Below, piece by piece: positions 16,409 to 28,965 of a DNA stretch of 37,711 nucleotides. The translations under genes and the position numbers were made by a program. The notes beneath the pieces are model-generated. The model saw only the letters and a program-made list of their open reading frames with translations. It did not search any database and had not been told where the DNA came from. The DNA is from Fibrobacter sp. (GTDB taxonomy: Bacteria; Fibrobacterota; Chitinivibrionia; Chitinivibrionales; Chitinispirillaceae). The stretch covers positions 1 through 37,711 of the forward strand of contig JAAYEB010000065.1 in NCBI GenBank assembly GCA_012728995.1, written 5' to 3'. The stretch's first letter is position 1, and every line of letters begins with the position of its first letter.

Positions 16409-16585
16409 GATATTCTCCTTGTCTTTAAAATGATATAAAATATAATTTTTCCTTATTTATGTCAAATTCTTTAATTTTATTAATTAAACAACCTTTTTTC
16501 TATTTTTTTATCCCTTTTTTTTCTATTTTTTTATTTATTTCCATTCTCTTTCATTTTTTGCCTTTTTGTTTTATTTTTACTTTCT
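16409..16585. promoter_or_regulatory. Divergent rpmH-dnaA control region, pyrimidine-rich
   Basis: This 177-base gap must hold the promoters for both directions. The half next to dnaA (about 16490-16585) is almost uninterrupted T with some C on the plus strand, so the dnaA transcript would have a polypyrimidine leader and no purine-rich Shine-Dalgarno. I see no good DnaA box here; TTATCC at 16509-16514 continues CTT and does not match. Confidence 0.5.
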
Positions 16586-17932
16586 ATGCATACTTTATTA
16601 TGGAATAATGTTTTAGAAAAACTTTCAACTATTTTGGATCATCACAGATTTGAAACATGGATTAATCCATTAACACCAGATCCATCATCTTGCAGCGATT
16701 GTTTAATTCTTTTAGCTCCTAATCAATTTATTGCTGATTTCCTTGAACATCATTACAAAAAACTTGTTTTTTCTACTGTTCGAGAATTTTCTTCTTCTAT
16801 AAACAATGTTTTGTTTTTACATAAACCTTTTGTTTTTGATTCTAAAAATTCTGCTTTTTTAAATATTCCTCATTCAATAGATAATTCTTATAATAAAGCT
16901 TCTTTTTTTCCACAGCTTAATAAGAGATTTACTCTTGAATCTTTTGTAGTTGGTGCTGGTAATCAATTTGCAAAAAGTGCAGCATTAGCTGTAGCGGAAT
17001 CTCCTGGTAAAACTAAGTTTAATCCTCTTTTAATTTATGGTGGTGTAGGCCTTGGAAAAACACATTTGTTGCAATCAATAGGAAATTTTATCCTTTCAAC
17101 TTCAAAAAAACATAACGTAACTTATGTAACTTCTGAAGAATTTTATTTGAATTTTATTGACGCTATAAAAAATAATAATATAAAAAAATTTACTGCACAA
17201 TATCGCACATCGGATATTCTTCTTATGGATGATATTCAGTTTTTTTCTGGAAAAGAAAGCACCCAGGAAGAATTCTTCTATATTTTTAATACACTCTATC
17301 AAACAGGAAAACAAATTGTTCTTACATCAGATCTTCCTCCGGGTTCTTTAAAAGGTCTTCAGGATCGTTTAATTTCCCGTTTTCAATGGGGGTTATGCGT
17401 TGATATTCAACCTCCTGATCTCGAAACAAGAGTTGCTATATTAAAAAAAAGAGCTGAAGAAGACAATTTAAGTATTTCTCAGGATATTCTCTATTTTATT
17501 GCAGAAAATGTTTCCTCAAATATCAGAGAACTTGAAGGTGTTGTTATACGTCTTCTTGCTTTTGCTTCAATTACAAAGTCTGATATTGATATTGATTTGG
17601 TTAAAAATGTTTTAAAAGATTCTGTTAAAGCTGAAAATGTTAAAATATCAATCGATAAAATTATTGAAAAGGTTTCTGAATATTATAAAGTACCTGTTAA
17701 TAATATTCGCGAAAAAAACAGAAGAAAAGAAGTAGCTCTTTGTAGACAAATTGCTATGTATATCTCAAAAAAAGTTACTAATCATTCTTTAAAAACAATA
17801 GGTCTTAATTTTGGTGGTAGAGACCATAGTACAGTAATACATGCTATTAATAATATTGAAACTCTTAAATTATATGATGATACACTTTCGGCAGATATTG
17901 ATAGTATTATTTCAAATTTAAACTGTTACTAG
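16586..17932 (+). CDS. dnaA: Chromosomal replication initiator DnaA
   Basis: A 448-residue initiator. Domain I (about 1-75, WNNVLEKLSTIL and FETWINPL) is followed by a short linker, then the AAA+ domain (about 112-330) with Walker A GGVGLGKT (152-159), Walker B LLMDD (212-216) and an arginine finger in SRFQWG (Arg265). The DNA-binding domain IV has RQIAMYISKK and the signature GGRDHSTVIHA (410-420). It binds DnaA boxes and melts oriC, probably in the adjacent gap to dnaN. The ATG lacks any Shine-Dalgarno. Its coding strand is T-rich, opposite to recF and gyrB downstream. Confidence 0.97.
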   Translation: MHTLLWNNVLEKLSTILDHHRFETWINPLTPDPSSCSDCLILLAPNQFIADFLEHHYKKLVFSTVREFSSSINNVLFLHKPFVFDSKNSAFLNIPHSIDNSYNKASFFPQLNKRFTLESFVVGAGNQFAKSAALAVAESPGKTKFNPLLIYGGVGLGKTHLLQSIGNFILSTSKKHNVTYVTSEEFYLNFIDAIKNNNIKKFTAQYRTSDILLMDDIQFFSGKESTQEEFFYIFNTLYQTGKQIVLTSDLPPGSLKGLQDRLISRFQWGLCVDIQPPDLETRVAILKKRAEEDNLSISQDILYFIAENVSSNIRELEGVVIRLLAFASITKSDIDIDLVKNVLKDSVKAENVKISIDKIIEKVSEYYKVPVNNIREKNRRKEVALCRQIAMYISKKVTNHSLKTIGLNFGGRDHSTVIHAINNIETLKLYDDTLSADIDSIISNLNCY

Positions 17933-18016
17933 TTATTAATGTTAATAATTTGTTTATATCTATATTTTTTATGTTTTTAATGTTTTATACTCATTTTTTT
18001 TTTAACATGTAACTTA

Positions 18017-18025
18017 TTATCAACA
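18017..18025 (+). promoter_or_regulatory. DnaA box-like 9-mer 1
   Basis: TTATCAACA, one change (C to A at position 6) from the usual TTATCCACA. It is identical to the copy at 18070. Confidence 0.6.
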
Positions 18026-18069
18026 CAAGAAAAGTTATAATATTCAATGTGTTATGTATTTTCCCATAT

Positions 18070-18078
18070 TTATCAACA
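18070..18078 (+). promoter_or_regulatory. DnaA box-like 9-mer 2
   Basis: TTATCAACA again, immediately followed by the AT-only stretch with the repeats ACTATA, ACTTATA and ACTATA, where strand opening would be expected. Confidence 0.6.
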
Positions 18079-18130
18079 TTACTATATACTTATACTATAT
18101 TTATTAAATTATAATTATTAATTCTTTTTA
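18079..18130. other. AT-only stretch, candidate DNA unwinding element
   Basis: About 52 bases containing only a few C residues and no G on the plus strand, directly adjoining DnaA box 2. The spaced ACTATA-type repeats could act as DnaA-trio-like single-strand contacts on one strand, but the match is loose. Confidence 0.45.
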
Positions 18131-18163
18131 TATGTTGATTACATACTTTAAAGGGAGCATTAT

Positions 18164-19303
18164 ATGGCGATATCTATTCAAAAAAAAGATCTTTTTGACC
18201 TTATGCAAAAAGCATATCCAATAATTCCAACTAAAAGTTCTCTTCAAATTCTATCTAATTTTAAACTTTCCTTTACTGGTTTTCATCTTGAAATCTGTGC
18301 AACTGATCTTGATCATTATATGCGTGTTTCAGGAAACGCTTCTGGTGATGGTCCATTCGATATTACAGTTAACGCAAAAAAAGTTTTTGAAATTGTCAGA
18401 GAACTTCCTGATGGTTTAATAAACCTTGATATTGATGAAACAGTATTACTTATTAATTGTGAAAATGGATTCTCATGTAAAATTGCAGGCGCTGACTCAA
18501 GAGATTTTCCGGGTTTTCCTGAGATTAGTTCAGGTAATGAATTTGAAATTAGTTCATCTACTTTAAAAGATTTAATTTTAAAAAGCAGTTTTGCTGTTTC
18601 TAAAGATGAAACACGAGTCTGTCTTTGTGGAATATTGTGGGAAATAGATAACGAAAAAACCGGAATGGTAGCAACTGATGGACATAGATTAGGAAGTGTT
18701 TTTTATAATTCTTCTTTTTCTGTTCAAAATTCTTTTAACGGTATTATTTCCCCTAAAAGCGTGTTGAATATGGTAAGGGTAATTGACTCTAAAAATCCTG
18801 ATGAAAAAATTAAGGTCAATATTGATGAAAAGTATGTTACTTTTTCTACCCCTAATCTAACTATGTGTTCAAAATTGATTGATGGACCTTATCCTGATTA
18901 TACAAAAGTTATTCCAAGGAATAATCCAAAAAATGCGATTATAGAAAAAGCAATTCTACAAAATGCAGTTCGCAGAGTTTCCGTACTTTCAAACCAAAAG
19001 ACACATTTGGTAAAATTTTCTTTTTCAAAAGGAAAATTGGAAATTGTTGTTCTTAATAGGGACATTGGTGGTGAAGCCAGAGAAATAATAGATATAGATT
19101 ATGATGGAGACAATCACATAATTGGGTTTAATGGTCAGTATTTATTAGAGATAATTGATATAATAAAAGAGCCTAAGATAAGATTGGAGATGAACACACA
19201 AATAAGTGCTTGTTTAATATTTCCTGTATATGAAAAAGAAGAAGAAAAAACAAGTGAGGATCTATTTTTAATTATGCCATTGAGAATAATTGAAGAAATT
19301 TAA
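18164..19303 (+). CDS. dnaN: DNA polymerase III beta sliding clamp
   Basis: A 379-residue protein of clamp length with the three repeated clamp domains. Recognisable stretches are VSGNASGDGPFDITVNAKKV in domain I, MVATDGHRLG in domain II (a conserved clamp segment) and the C-terminal LIMPLRI, which matches the family ending (usually MPMRL). It encircles DNA and tethers the replicase. GGGAG about 8 bases upstream supports the ATG at 18164. It is separated from dnaA by the probable origin. Confidence 0.95.
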   Translation: MAISIQKKDLFDLMQKAYPIIPTKSSLQILSNFKLSFTGFHLEICATDLDHYMRVSGNASGDGPFDITVNAKKVFEIVRELPDGLINLDIDETVLLINCENGFSCKIAGADSRDFPGFPEISSGNEFEISSSTLKDLILKSSFAVSKDETRVCLCGILWEIDNEKTGMVATDGHRLGSVFYNSSFSVQNSFNGIISPKSVLNMVRVIDSKNPDEKIKVNIDEKYVTFSTPNLTMCSKLIDGPYPDYTKVIPRNNPKNAIIEKAILQNAVRRVSVLSNQKTHLVKFSFSKGKLEIVVLNRDIGGEAREIIDIDYDGDNHIIGFNGQYLLEIIDIIKEPKIRLEMNTQISACLIFPVYEKEEEKTSEDLFLIMPLRIIEEI

Positions 19304-19528
19304 ATTTATCTTTTTTTTTAAACTTACTTCAAGTTCCAGTAAGAGGGATGAGAATCCTTATTATGAATAACTGTTCAGGTAAATAAATTTCTGTTCTATT
19401 TAAAAAAATAAAAATCTAAAAATTTTCAAATAGAAGTATTACAAATTATACTTGAGTTGTTTAGTTTTAAACGTTTAATTTAATATATTAATATTTAAAC
19501 AACCATACTAACTATCCGTATTATAAGG

Positions 19529-20625
19529 ATGATTATACAAAATATTCAATTAAAAAATTATAGAAACTATAAAGAATTGGATATTGATTTACCTGAAAAT
19601 GGTGGGATCTTTGAAGGATCAAATGGATCGGGAAAAACAAATCTACTTGAAGCAATATACTTTCTTTGTACGGGACGGTCACAACGGGGAGCTAAAAAAT
19701 CAGAAATAATAAATTTTGATTCTGATTACTTATATTCAAATGGTGTTTTTCTAGACGATAATAAATTTAAAATAACCACATCAATTGGATTTAATCGTAA
19801 AAAAAATGTGGTTATGAAATTAAATGGAAATAAAATAAATAAATTTACAGAATGGTTTGGATACAGACCAATAATATCTTTTGGAGTTGATGATATTCAA
19901 ATTATTCGTGGATCACCTGAAAATAGAAGAAAATTCATAGATATACTTTGTAGTCAGATTGATAAAAAATATTTATCATCACTAATAGCATATCGTCATT
20001 TTCTACATTATAGAAACCTTTTATTATCAAAAAATAATAATTTTGATAAAATTCAGTGCGAAATTTATGAAGAAAAAATGGCAGAAGCCGGATCAATAAT
20101 ATTCAATACAAGAAATGAAATCATTTTATCATTAAAAAACATTTTCAGTGACAATTATAATATAATCAGTGGAAAAAAAGAGAATGTTAATATTGAATAT
20201 AATCCATCTATTTGCATTGAAATACCTTGTAAAGAGGATTGGAAAAATGTATTTTATAATTTACTCTCAGAGCGCAGGATTAAAGATACTGAGATGGGTT
20301 TTACCTCAATAGGTCCTCACCGGGATGATATAAATTTTTATATCGATCAAAAGCCAGCTAAAAGCTATGGATCACAAGGTCAATGTCGTTCATTAGTTTT
20401 AGCCCTGAAGTTAAGTTCAATATCCTGTTTAGAAAAAAATAGATCAGATAAAATGATATTTTTATTAGATGATGCAGTTTCTGAGCTTGATCCTGTCCGT
20501 ACTTCAAATGTTTATCCACTTATAGAAAATAGAGGCCAGGTTTTTATCGCTACACCTGAAATTAATAGAGGTTATAGTAATTCATTAACAAAATTTTATG
20601 TTTCCGACGGGAAAATAAAGAATAT

Positions 20626-20629
<4 letters not shown>
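19529..20629 (+). CDS. recF: DNA replication/repair protein RecF
   Basis: A 366-residue SMC-like ATPase. It opens IQNIQLKNYRNYKELDIDLP, with Walker A GSNGSGKT (30-37), the ABC signature SQGQCRSLVLALKL (about 281-294) and Walker B with D-loop FLLDDAVSELD (about 311-321). It loads RecA at gapped DNA with RecO and RecR. The only Shine-Dalgarno-like sequence (AAGG) abuts the ATG, so translation may be weak. Its last bases overlap the DUF721 start by 4 (ATGA). A 225-base gap with no recognisable gene separates it from dnaN. Confidence 0.95.
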
Positions 20630-22879
<2,250 letters not shown>

Positions 22880-22880
<1 letters not shown>

Positions 22881-23695
22881 TGGGAAAAAAAATGAAATCT
22901 AAATTAACGGTTTTGTTAACTAATGATGATGGGTATAATGCTCCAGGAATTAAATGTCTTTATGATCATTTAAAAAATATATTTAATGTTATAGCAGCAG
23001 CTCCCGATAAAGAACGCAGTGGGGCGGGCCATTCATTCACTTATTCAAAACCACTTCATTATGAAAAAAGTTCTTATATAAATGGAATTAATGGATATAT
23101 AATTTACGGTACTCCTGCCGATTGTGTTAAATTTGCTGTCAGCTATCTTTTACCACAAAGGCCGGATATAGTTGTATCAGGAATTAATTTTGGTGAAAAT
23201 AGCGGATTGTCAGCATTTTATTCTGGAACAGTAGCAGGTGCCCGTGAAGGAGCTTTCTGGAATATACCAAGTTTTTCTTTCTCGATATGTAAAGAAAGTA
23301 CAAAGTATTGCCAAGAATATGCTTCATTAGTTCCAGGTATAATCGAAAAACTATTATTTGCAATAAAAGAGTCTGACAAAAATGAAGAAAACTGCTATTA
23401 TAATATAAATTTTCCTCCATGTAAACCATCAGAAGTAAAAGGAACCCGTATAACCTGGCAAAGTATGGCATTTTTTGATGATCGCTATGAAAAAATTGAA
23501 GTTGAAACTCACCATACAGGCGAAGGGTATATGATAGTAGGTGATAAAAAAGATATTGAAAAATCAGATGCTTTTGATTCTTGCGCATTAATGAATAACT
23601 ACATAACAATAACACCACTTACCTTTGATGCAACAGCACATAATGCAATTCCACACCTTCGTTGGCTTGAAGATGAAGATTTTTTGAAGAGGTGA
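22880..23695 (+). CDS. surE: 5'-nucleotidase SurE
   Basis: A SurE-family metal-dependent phosphatase. The metal site reads VLLTNDDGYNAPGI, followed by DKERSGAGHSFT and the family block SGINFGENSGLSAFYSGTVAGAREG. It hydrolyses nucleoside 5'- and 3'-monophosphates and is linked to stationary-phase survival. The ATG at 22880 overlaps the gyrB stop by one base (TAATG) but lacks a Shine-Dalgarno. The ATG at 22892 has GGGA about 7 bases upstream and gives a more usual short N-terminus, so it may be the true start. Its position between gyrB and gyrA is unusual. Confidence 0.93.
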
Positions 23696-23703
23696 CATAT
23701 AAA

Positions 23704-26232
23704 ATGAATGAATTAGGCAAAATTTCTCCAGTCTTTTTAGAAGACGAAATGCAGAAGTCTTATCTTGATTACTCTATGAGCATGATAACTGCAAGAGCCT
23801 TGCCGGATGTCAGAGATGGACTTAAACCTGTACATCGCCGGGTTCTTTTTGGAATGAACGAACTTGGATTGGTTCACAACAAACCACCGAAAAAATGTGC
23901 TCGTGTTGTAGGTGATGTTATTGGTAAATATCATCCACATGGAGATGCAGCTGTTTATGATTCTCTTGTTCGTATGGCTCAGAATTTTTCATTACGCTAT
24001 ACAATGGTAAACGGACAGGGTAATTTCGGTTCGATTGATGGTGATCCTGCTGCAGCTATGAGATACACTGAGTGTAGAATGACTTCACTTGCAGAAGAAA
24101 TGCTTGAAGATCTTGATAAAAACACTGTCAATTTTGCGCCGAATTATGATGATTCACTAAAAGAACCAACGGTTCTTCCTGCAAAAATTCCATATTTACT
24201 AGTTAATGGTACAACTGGCATTGCTGTGGGTATGGCTACAAATATGGCACCTCATAATTTAACAGAAGTGATCAATGGAACTGTAGCGTATATAGATAAT
24301 CCGGAAATTACGATTGAAGAACTGTTTAAAATAATTCCAGGACCAGACTTTCCAACAGGCGGCATTATTTTTGGAAGATCGGGTATACTTGAAGCATATA
24401 GGACAGGACGGGGAAAAGTAATAATAAGGGCAAAAGCTGAAGTTGTTAAAAATTCAAATGACAGAGAAGAGATTATAATTACTGAAATTCCATACATGGT
24501 GAATAAATCAAACCTTTTGGAAAAAATTGCAGATCTAGTGCGGCAAAAAGTAATAGAGGGTATTTCTTTTATAAGAGACGAATCAGACAGACATGGTCTG
24601 AGAATTGTCATTGGAATTAAAAGAGATGACTATGGAGATATAGTTCTAAATAAATTGTACAAATATACACAAATGCAAACAACTTTTGGAATAATAAATC
24701 TTGCTTTGGTAAACTTAAAACCACGGCAGCTTAATTTAAAAGAATTGTTATCATATTTTATTGAACATAGACATGAAGTTGTTGTCAGACGAACTGAATA
24801 TGAGTTGAAAAAAGCAAGCGACAGGGCTCACATTCTTGAAGGTTTACGAATTGCATTGAATCATATCGATGAGATTGTATCAATAATTAAAAATTCTGAT
24901 TCTCCAGATAAAGCTCAAATCAGTCTGGAAGAAAAATTCGGGCTTACAAAAATTCAGTCCAAAGCAATACTCGAAATGCGTTTGCAGCGATTAACGGGTC
25001 TTGAAAGAGATAAAATTGAATCCGAGTATAATGAATTGTTAAAATTAATAGAAAAATTAAATGCCATACTGCAATCAAAAGAATTAAGAATGCAAATCAT
25101 AAAAGACGAGCTTCTGGAAATAAAAAAGCGATTTGGTGATGAGCGAAGGTCAGAAATAATCGATGCATCCAGTGATGTAGATATTGAAGATTTGATAGCT
25201 GAAGAAGACATGGTAGTTACATTGACTCATGAGGGTTATATTAAACGTACATCTTTATCTACCTATCGTGCTCAGGCAAGAGGAGGTAAAGGTGTTAAGG
25301 GTATGGATTCAAAAGAAAATGATTTTATTAATACACTTTTCGTAGCTTCAACACATGCATACATTCTGTTTTTCACAAATACAGGAAGATGTTATTGGTT
25401 AAAAGTGTATAAAATCCCAGAAACCGGAAGACAATCACGTGGTAGACCAATTATTAATCTTGTTAATTTGAGACCCGAAGAAAAAATTGCAGCATTTGTT
25501 CCTGTAAGAGAATTTGATGATAAACATTTTATAGTTATTGCAACAAAATTCGGAATAATAAATAAACAATTATTGTCTTCTTATTCAAATATTAGAAAAG
25601 ATGGAATTAATGCAATAAATCTGGATGATGGAGACAAGGTGATTGAATGCAAATTAACTTCTGGTGAAAGCGATATCATACTTGGAACAAAATTCGGGCA
25701 GGCAGTACGTTTTCATGAAAGTGCTACAAGAGAACTCGGCAGAAATACTCGAGGTGTCAAAGGAATTACTCTTCGTAATGGTGATATTGTTGTAAGCATG
25801 ATTATAATTAATGAAAAAGATCAGGTTTTAACAGTAACAGAAAAAGGATTTGGTAAAAAAACACAAGTTTCTGATTACAGAAAAACCAATAGAGGTGGTA
25901 CAGGTATTATAAACATAAAAGTCACCGAAAAAAATGGTAATGTAGTTGGACTAAAAGGAATTTTTGGTGATTATGATCTAATGTGTATTACCAAAAATGG
26001 AATAATAATAAGAGTTGATACTAATAAAATATCTGTAATTGGCAGAAATACGCAGGGAGTTAAATTGATGAGCCTTTCTGAAGGAGATGTTGTTATTGAT
26101 ATAGCTCTTTGTGAAAAGGATGCCAATACAAATGAAGATCAAATAATTGAAGCAGTACCAGAAAACATCGTATCCAACGTAGACAGTGAGAAATCAGAAT
26201 CTGAAGAAAACAATGACAAAACTGAAGAATAA
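23704..26232 (+). CDS. gyrA: DNA gyrase subunit A
   Basis: The DNA-breaking gyrase subunit, 842 residues from this start. It shows [18 protein letters not shown], the winged-helix core with catalytic Tyr121 in AMRYTECRM, and a C-terminal beta-pinwheel with GyrA box QARGGKG (about 522-528), which distinguishes it from ParC. An acidic tail ([19 protein letters not shown]) ends the protein. A GTG at 23692 inside the surE stop also opens the frame, but AGAGGTG sits 9 bases before the ATG at 23704, so I prefer the latter. The residue equivalent to E. coli Ser83 is Ala ([11 protein letters not shown]). Confidence 0.97.
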   Translation: MNELGKISPVFLEDEMQKSYLDYSMSMITARALPDVRDGLKPVHRRVLFGMNELGLVHNKPPKKCARVVGDVIGKYHPHGDAAVYDSLVRMAQNFSLRYTMVNGQGNFGSIDGDPAAAMRYTECRMTSLAEEMLEDLDKNTVNFAPNYDDSLKEPTVLPAKIPYLLVNGTTGIAVGMATNMAPHNLTEVINGTVAYIDNPEITIEELFKIIPGPDFPTGGIIFGRSGILEAYRTGRGKVIIRAKAEVVKNSNDREEIIITEIPYMVNKSNLLEKIADLVRQKVIEGISFIRDESDRHGLRIVIGIKRDDYGDIVLNKLYKYTQMQTTFGIINLALVNLKPRQLNLKELLSYFIEHRHEVVVRRTEYELKKASDRAHILEGLRIALNHIDEIVSIIKNSDSPDKAQISLEEKFGLTKIQSKAILEMRLQRLTGLERDKIESEYNELLKLIEKLNAILQSKELRMQIIKDELLEIKKRFGDERRSEIIDASSDVDIEDLIAEEDMVVTLTHEGYIKRTSLSTYRAQARGGKGVKGMDSKENDFINTLFVASTHAYILFFTNTGRCYWLKVYKIPETGRQSRGRPIINLVNLRPEEKIAAFVPVREFDDKHFIVIATKFGIINKQLLSSYSNIRKDGINAINLDDGDKVIECKLTSGESDIILGTKFGQAVRFHESATRELGRNTRGVKGITLRNGDIVVSMIIINEKDQVLTVTEKGFGKKTQVSDYRKTNRGGTGIINIKVTEKNGNVVGLKGIFGDYDLMCITKNGIIIRVDTNKISVIGRNTQGVKLMSLSEGDVVIDIALCEKDANTNEDQIIEAVPENIVSNVDSEKSESEENNDKTEE

Positions 26233-26538
26233 TTTAATTTAATATTAAAATATAAATCAGTCTGAAAGAGATTTCAGACTGATTTTTTTATACAAAGAAT
26301 AAAACATTTTAATTTCTGACACACGTTGTCACTGCGTCAACGATACTGTATGCTATTGTAATCGTTAACGACTAAAAAGAAGATGGAAATTTCAGAAATA
26401 ATATTTATTACTTTTTATAAATACAAAGTTGTTAAGAAACACAGATCTCATAAAAAAATAAGGATTAATACTTTAGCAGTTAAAGATTGTTTTATAAAAG
26501 AATATTTTTGGTAATTTTTAAAACTGTTTTCCAATGAT
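26233..26538. other. Convergent intergenic region
   Basis: A 306-base gap between convergent gyrA and the SLBB gene. It contains the terminator at 26254-26289. Further on, AACGAT and ATCGTT lie about 20 bases apart (roughly 26338-26370), a weak hairpin that could serve the minus strand. No gene is seen. Confidence 0.55.
26254..26289 (+). terminator. Intrinsic terminator after gyrA
   Basis: A perfect 14-bp stem (26254-26267 with 26272-26285; core AATCAGTCTGAAA) with a GAGA tetraloop, followed on the plus strand by a T run to 26289. This is a textbook Rho-independent terminator for the gyrB-surE-gyrA unit. The AT-rich flank on the other side could let it act in both directions. Confidence 0.9.
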
Positions 26539-28965
26539 TTACAGTTTTGATGCTGTAAGTATAAGAGTTAATATAGTAGCAAGGATAGATGATATTTTGA
26601 AAACTGCATCTGCAGTATCAACAAAACGTTTATGAGGATTTGAATACATGATTTTTTGAGGAACTATTATGGCATCTCCGGGTTCAATATTTGAATTCAA
26701 AACTTTTTTATTCGTTATTATAGAACCGTTTGCTTTAATAATGTATATATGTTTTTTATCTGAACTTTTCTTTAAACCTCCAGCTGCATTCAGATAATAA
26801 GAAACAAAAGAATTATTGGAATCAAAAATGAAAGTAGAAGGATTAAAAACTTCACCAAGAACTGAAATGGTGTTTGGCTTTCTTGGTACGAATAACTCAT
26901 CACCATTCTCAAGTATAAAATCTTTATAATTCTCCTTTTTTCTCATATCAATAATAACACGGCCGCTTTTTTCTTTTTTTTCAATTTGATGTTTCATTTC
27001 AATCTGTTGTGAAATTGCTTCCGGTAGATCATTTGAATTTTCTTTCACAGCCATCTCGGTAGAATATGCTAACAGATCCATTTCCATTTGTTTACTGTAT
27101 TCATTTAGATGTTTCGATTCAAGTTCTTTTACTGATTTTCTAGTAAATACAGCAGCTGCCAGATAAGCATCCTCCTTTAAACCACCAGCTCGTTTGATTA
27201 AATCTCCAAGACATTCACCTTCAAATAAAATATAATTACCAGGATAAACAAACTGACCACTTAGTTTAATTTTCTTTTCATCTTCCCATCCTTTTTTGTT
27301 TCGAATAAAAACCCTGTCCATTTTTTGTAGAGAGTAATTATGTTCAGGTAAATTGTCCATTGCCAGTTCAACAGAGAAATCATATTTTTCAGTTACTATT
27401 TCTATATTTTCAAGATATTTCCTTCTGTAGATTTCTCCACGTATCGGACTTGCTTCTTCAGTCAAGCCACCCGCCTGAAGTATCAAATCACGAATAGTCA
27501 TGTTGTTCAATAGTTTATATTCACCTGGATAAGTTACAGCACCCTCTATATATACGGTTCGTACAGGTTCAAAAAAGTCACGGTTATAAATAACTATCTG
27601 GTCTTTTGGCTTTAAAGTTAAATTATCAGCTGATAATGAATCGTCCAATACATTTTTAAGATTGAATGTAATTATTCTTTCAAGAAAATCAGGAGGATCT
27701 TGCCGTAAAATAACCGCATATTCAAAATATGTTTCCGGAAGTAATAATTCGTAGCTAAATAAGATATCTCTTATACGCATATTTTCTTTATATTCCAGTT
27801 TTCCGGGTCTCTTGACATTACCACTTAAATGGATTGCGTTGTGATTTTTTTCCAGTACAGGATAAATTTTAACAATGTCCCCATCCTTAATTTCAAAAGA
27901 TGGTAAATCATTATGTTCCGAATTGTAATCAAGCACTACCTGATAATCATTATTAATAAATCGTTCAATTTGAATTTTGTTTGTCCATGCAGAAGGAGTA
28001 AAACCACCGGCATACTTTACTAGCTGGTTTAAATTTAATTTATCATTGAATTCATATAGAGCACTTCTCCTTACATTTCCCGCAATTGCAGCCATATTTT
28101 TTACAATTGGTACAAGAATGACATCACCAGATTGTAACCTTAATCCAGTATTATCTATTCCATTAAATAAAAAGTCATAAAAATCAATACTGGTTTCTAT
28201 TTTCCCATTGCGTTTCAGTTGAATATTTCGCAGAGATCCATTTTTTGTAGGGCCTCCGGCAGCAAAAAGAGCATTTGTAACATTAGATAATGCACTTAAT
28301 GTATAATAACCGGGTGAAACGACTTCACCGACTATATATATTCCAATAGTTCTGAGTTCACCCATTGATACAGAAGCATTTACACCCTCTATTTTGCCAA
28401 CGCGATTAATAATATTTTCACGCATTGTATTGAAAGGGGTTCCTGCTACAGAAACAGGTCCGATTCTTGGAATATTGATTTTTCCATTTCTGTCAACCTT
28501 TAACCTGTATTCTTCATTTATTCTTCCCCAAAGCATCACAATAATTTCATCATCACTACCGATTGGATAATTAGACGGAACAGTAACAAAATCAGAAGGA
28601 GCAAATGTTGATGGCTTTGAATTGTTAAATATATCGTAACCAAAGTTTTTAAGGGTTGGTAATAAACTATCAGGATTAATATCTATGCCTTGAATTAATT
28701 TTTCGTAAACAGATAATTTTTTGGAATGTATAGAATCAATGCTGTTTGAATACATTGAATCAGTTTTGATGACTTGAGGAATTTTTGCGGTATCATTTTT
28801 AAAGCTATCAAATAATTTTTTTGATTCTAAAGAATTGACGTCTTTAGGAACCAAATTGTTTTTATAATATTGATTTATTAAGTTTGTATCAAGTTTTTGT
28901 GTAAGATTTGTAGCCTGTGGAATAGAGAAAATTCCAGTGAAAATAAATAATGCAAAAATTAACAT
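26539..28965 (-). CDS. Polysaccharide export protein with six SLBB domains (Wza-like)
   Basis: An 808-residue secreted protein. It has a signal sequence (about 1-18), a linker, a polysaccharide export domain (about 130-205, YPIGSDDEIIVMLWG then DRNGKINIPRIGP) and six SLBB repeats starting near 208, 291, 377, 470, 565 and 699. Each repeat shows a G-x-V-x-x-PG-like turn, and most end in an AGG motif. A hydrophobic helix (about 787-805) ends the protein. It is an outer-membrane or periplasmic channel component for capsule or exopolysaccharide, as in the Wza and GumB families. It overlaps the upstream UDP-sugar dehydrogenase by 7 bases, so precursor synthesis and export are co-expressed. No Wzc-type kinase lies in the window. 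Confidence 0.88.
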   Translation of the reverse strand: MLIFALFIFTGIFSIPQATNLTQKLDTNLINQYYKNNLVPKDVNSLESKKLFDSFKNDTAKIPQVIKTDSMYSNSIDSIHSKKLSVYEKLIQGIDINPDSLLPTLKNFGYDIFNNSKPSTFAPSDFVTVPSNYPIGSDDEIIVMLWGRINEEYRLKVDRNGKINIPRIGPVSVAGTPFNTMRENIINRVGKIEGVNASVSMGELRTIGIYIVGEVVSPGYYTLSALSNVTNALFAAGGPTKNGSLRNIQLKRNGKIETSIDFYDFLFNGIDNTGLRLQSGDVILVPIVKNMAAIAGNVRRSALYEFNDKLNLNQLVKYAGGFTPSAWTNKIQIERFINNDYQVVLDYNSEHNDLPSFEIKDGDIVKIYPVLEKNHNAIHLSGNVKRPGKLEYKENMRIRDILFSYELLLPETYFEYAVILRQDPPDFLERIITFNLKNVLDDSLSADNLTLKPKDQIVIYNRDFFEPVRTVYIEGAVTYPGEYKLLNNMTIRDLILQAGGLTEEASPIRGEIYRRKYLENIEIVTEKYDFSVELAMDNLPEHNYSLQKMDRVFIRNKKGWEDEKKIKLSGQFVYPGNYILFEGECLGDLIKRAGGLKEDAYLAAAVFTRKSVKELESKHLNEYSKQMEMDLLAYSTEMAVKENSNDLPEAISQQIEMKHQIEKKEKSGRVIIDMRKKENYKDFILENGDELFVPRKPNTISVLGEVFNPSTFIFDSNNSFVSYYLNAAGGLKKSSDKKHIYIIKANGSIITNKKVLNSNIEPGDAIIVPQKIMYSNPHKRFVDTADAVFKISSILATILTLILTASKL

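Larger units (their letters stand above)
17933..18163. other. oriC: Probable oriC between dnaA and dnaN
   Basis: A 231-base gap with two identical DnaA-box-like 9-mers, TTATCAACA, at 18017-18025 and 18070-18078 (53 bases apart, close to five helical turns). A reverse near-match (TGTTGATTA, 18133-18141) lies 63 bases further. A run almost entirely of A and T (18079-18130) follows the second box and is a natural unwinding element. A T-to-A switch in strand composition occurs around here. The assignment rests on position, boxes and composition; it has not been tested. Confidence 0.65.

Noticed and set aside
16409-16585. oriC upstream of dnaA
   Set aside because: Only a partial TTATCC without the rest of a box; the dnaA-dnaN gap has two better boxes and an AT-only stretch.
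19304-19528. Small gene or attenuator between dnaN and recF
   Set aside because: Only a weak GGAT-GAGA-ATCC hairpin and a T run; no open frame with a ribosome binding site.
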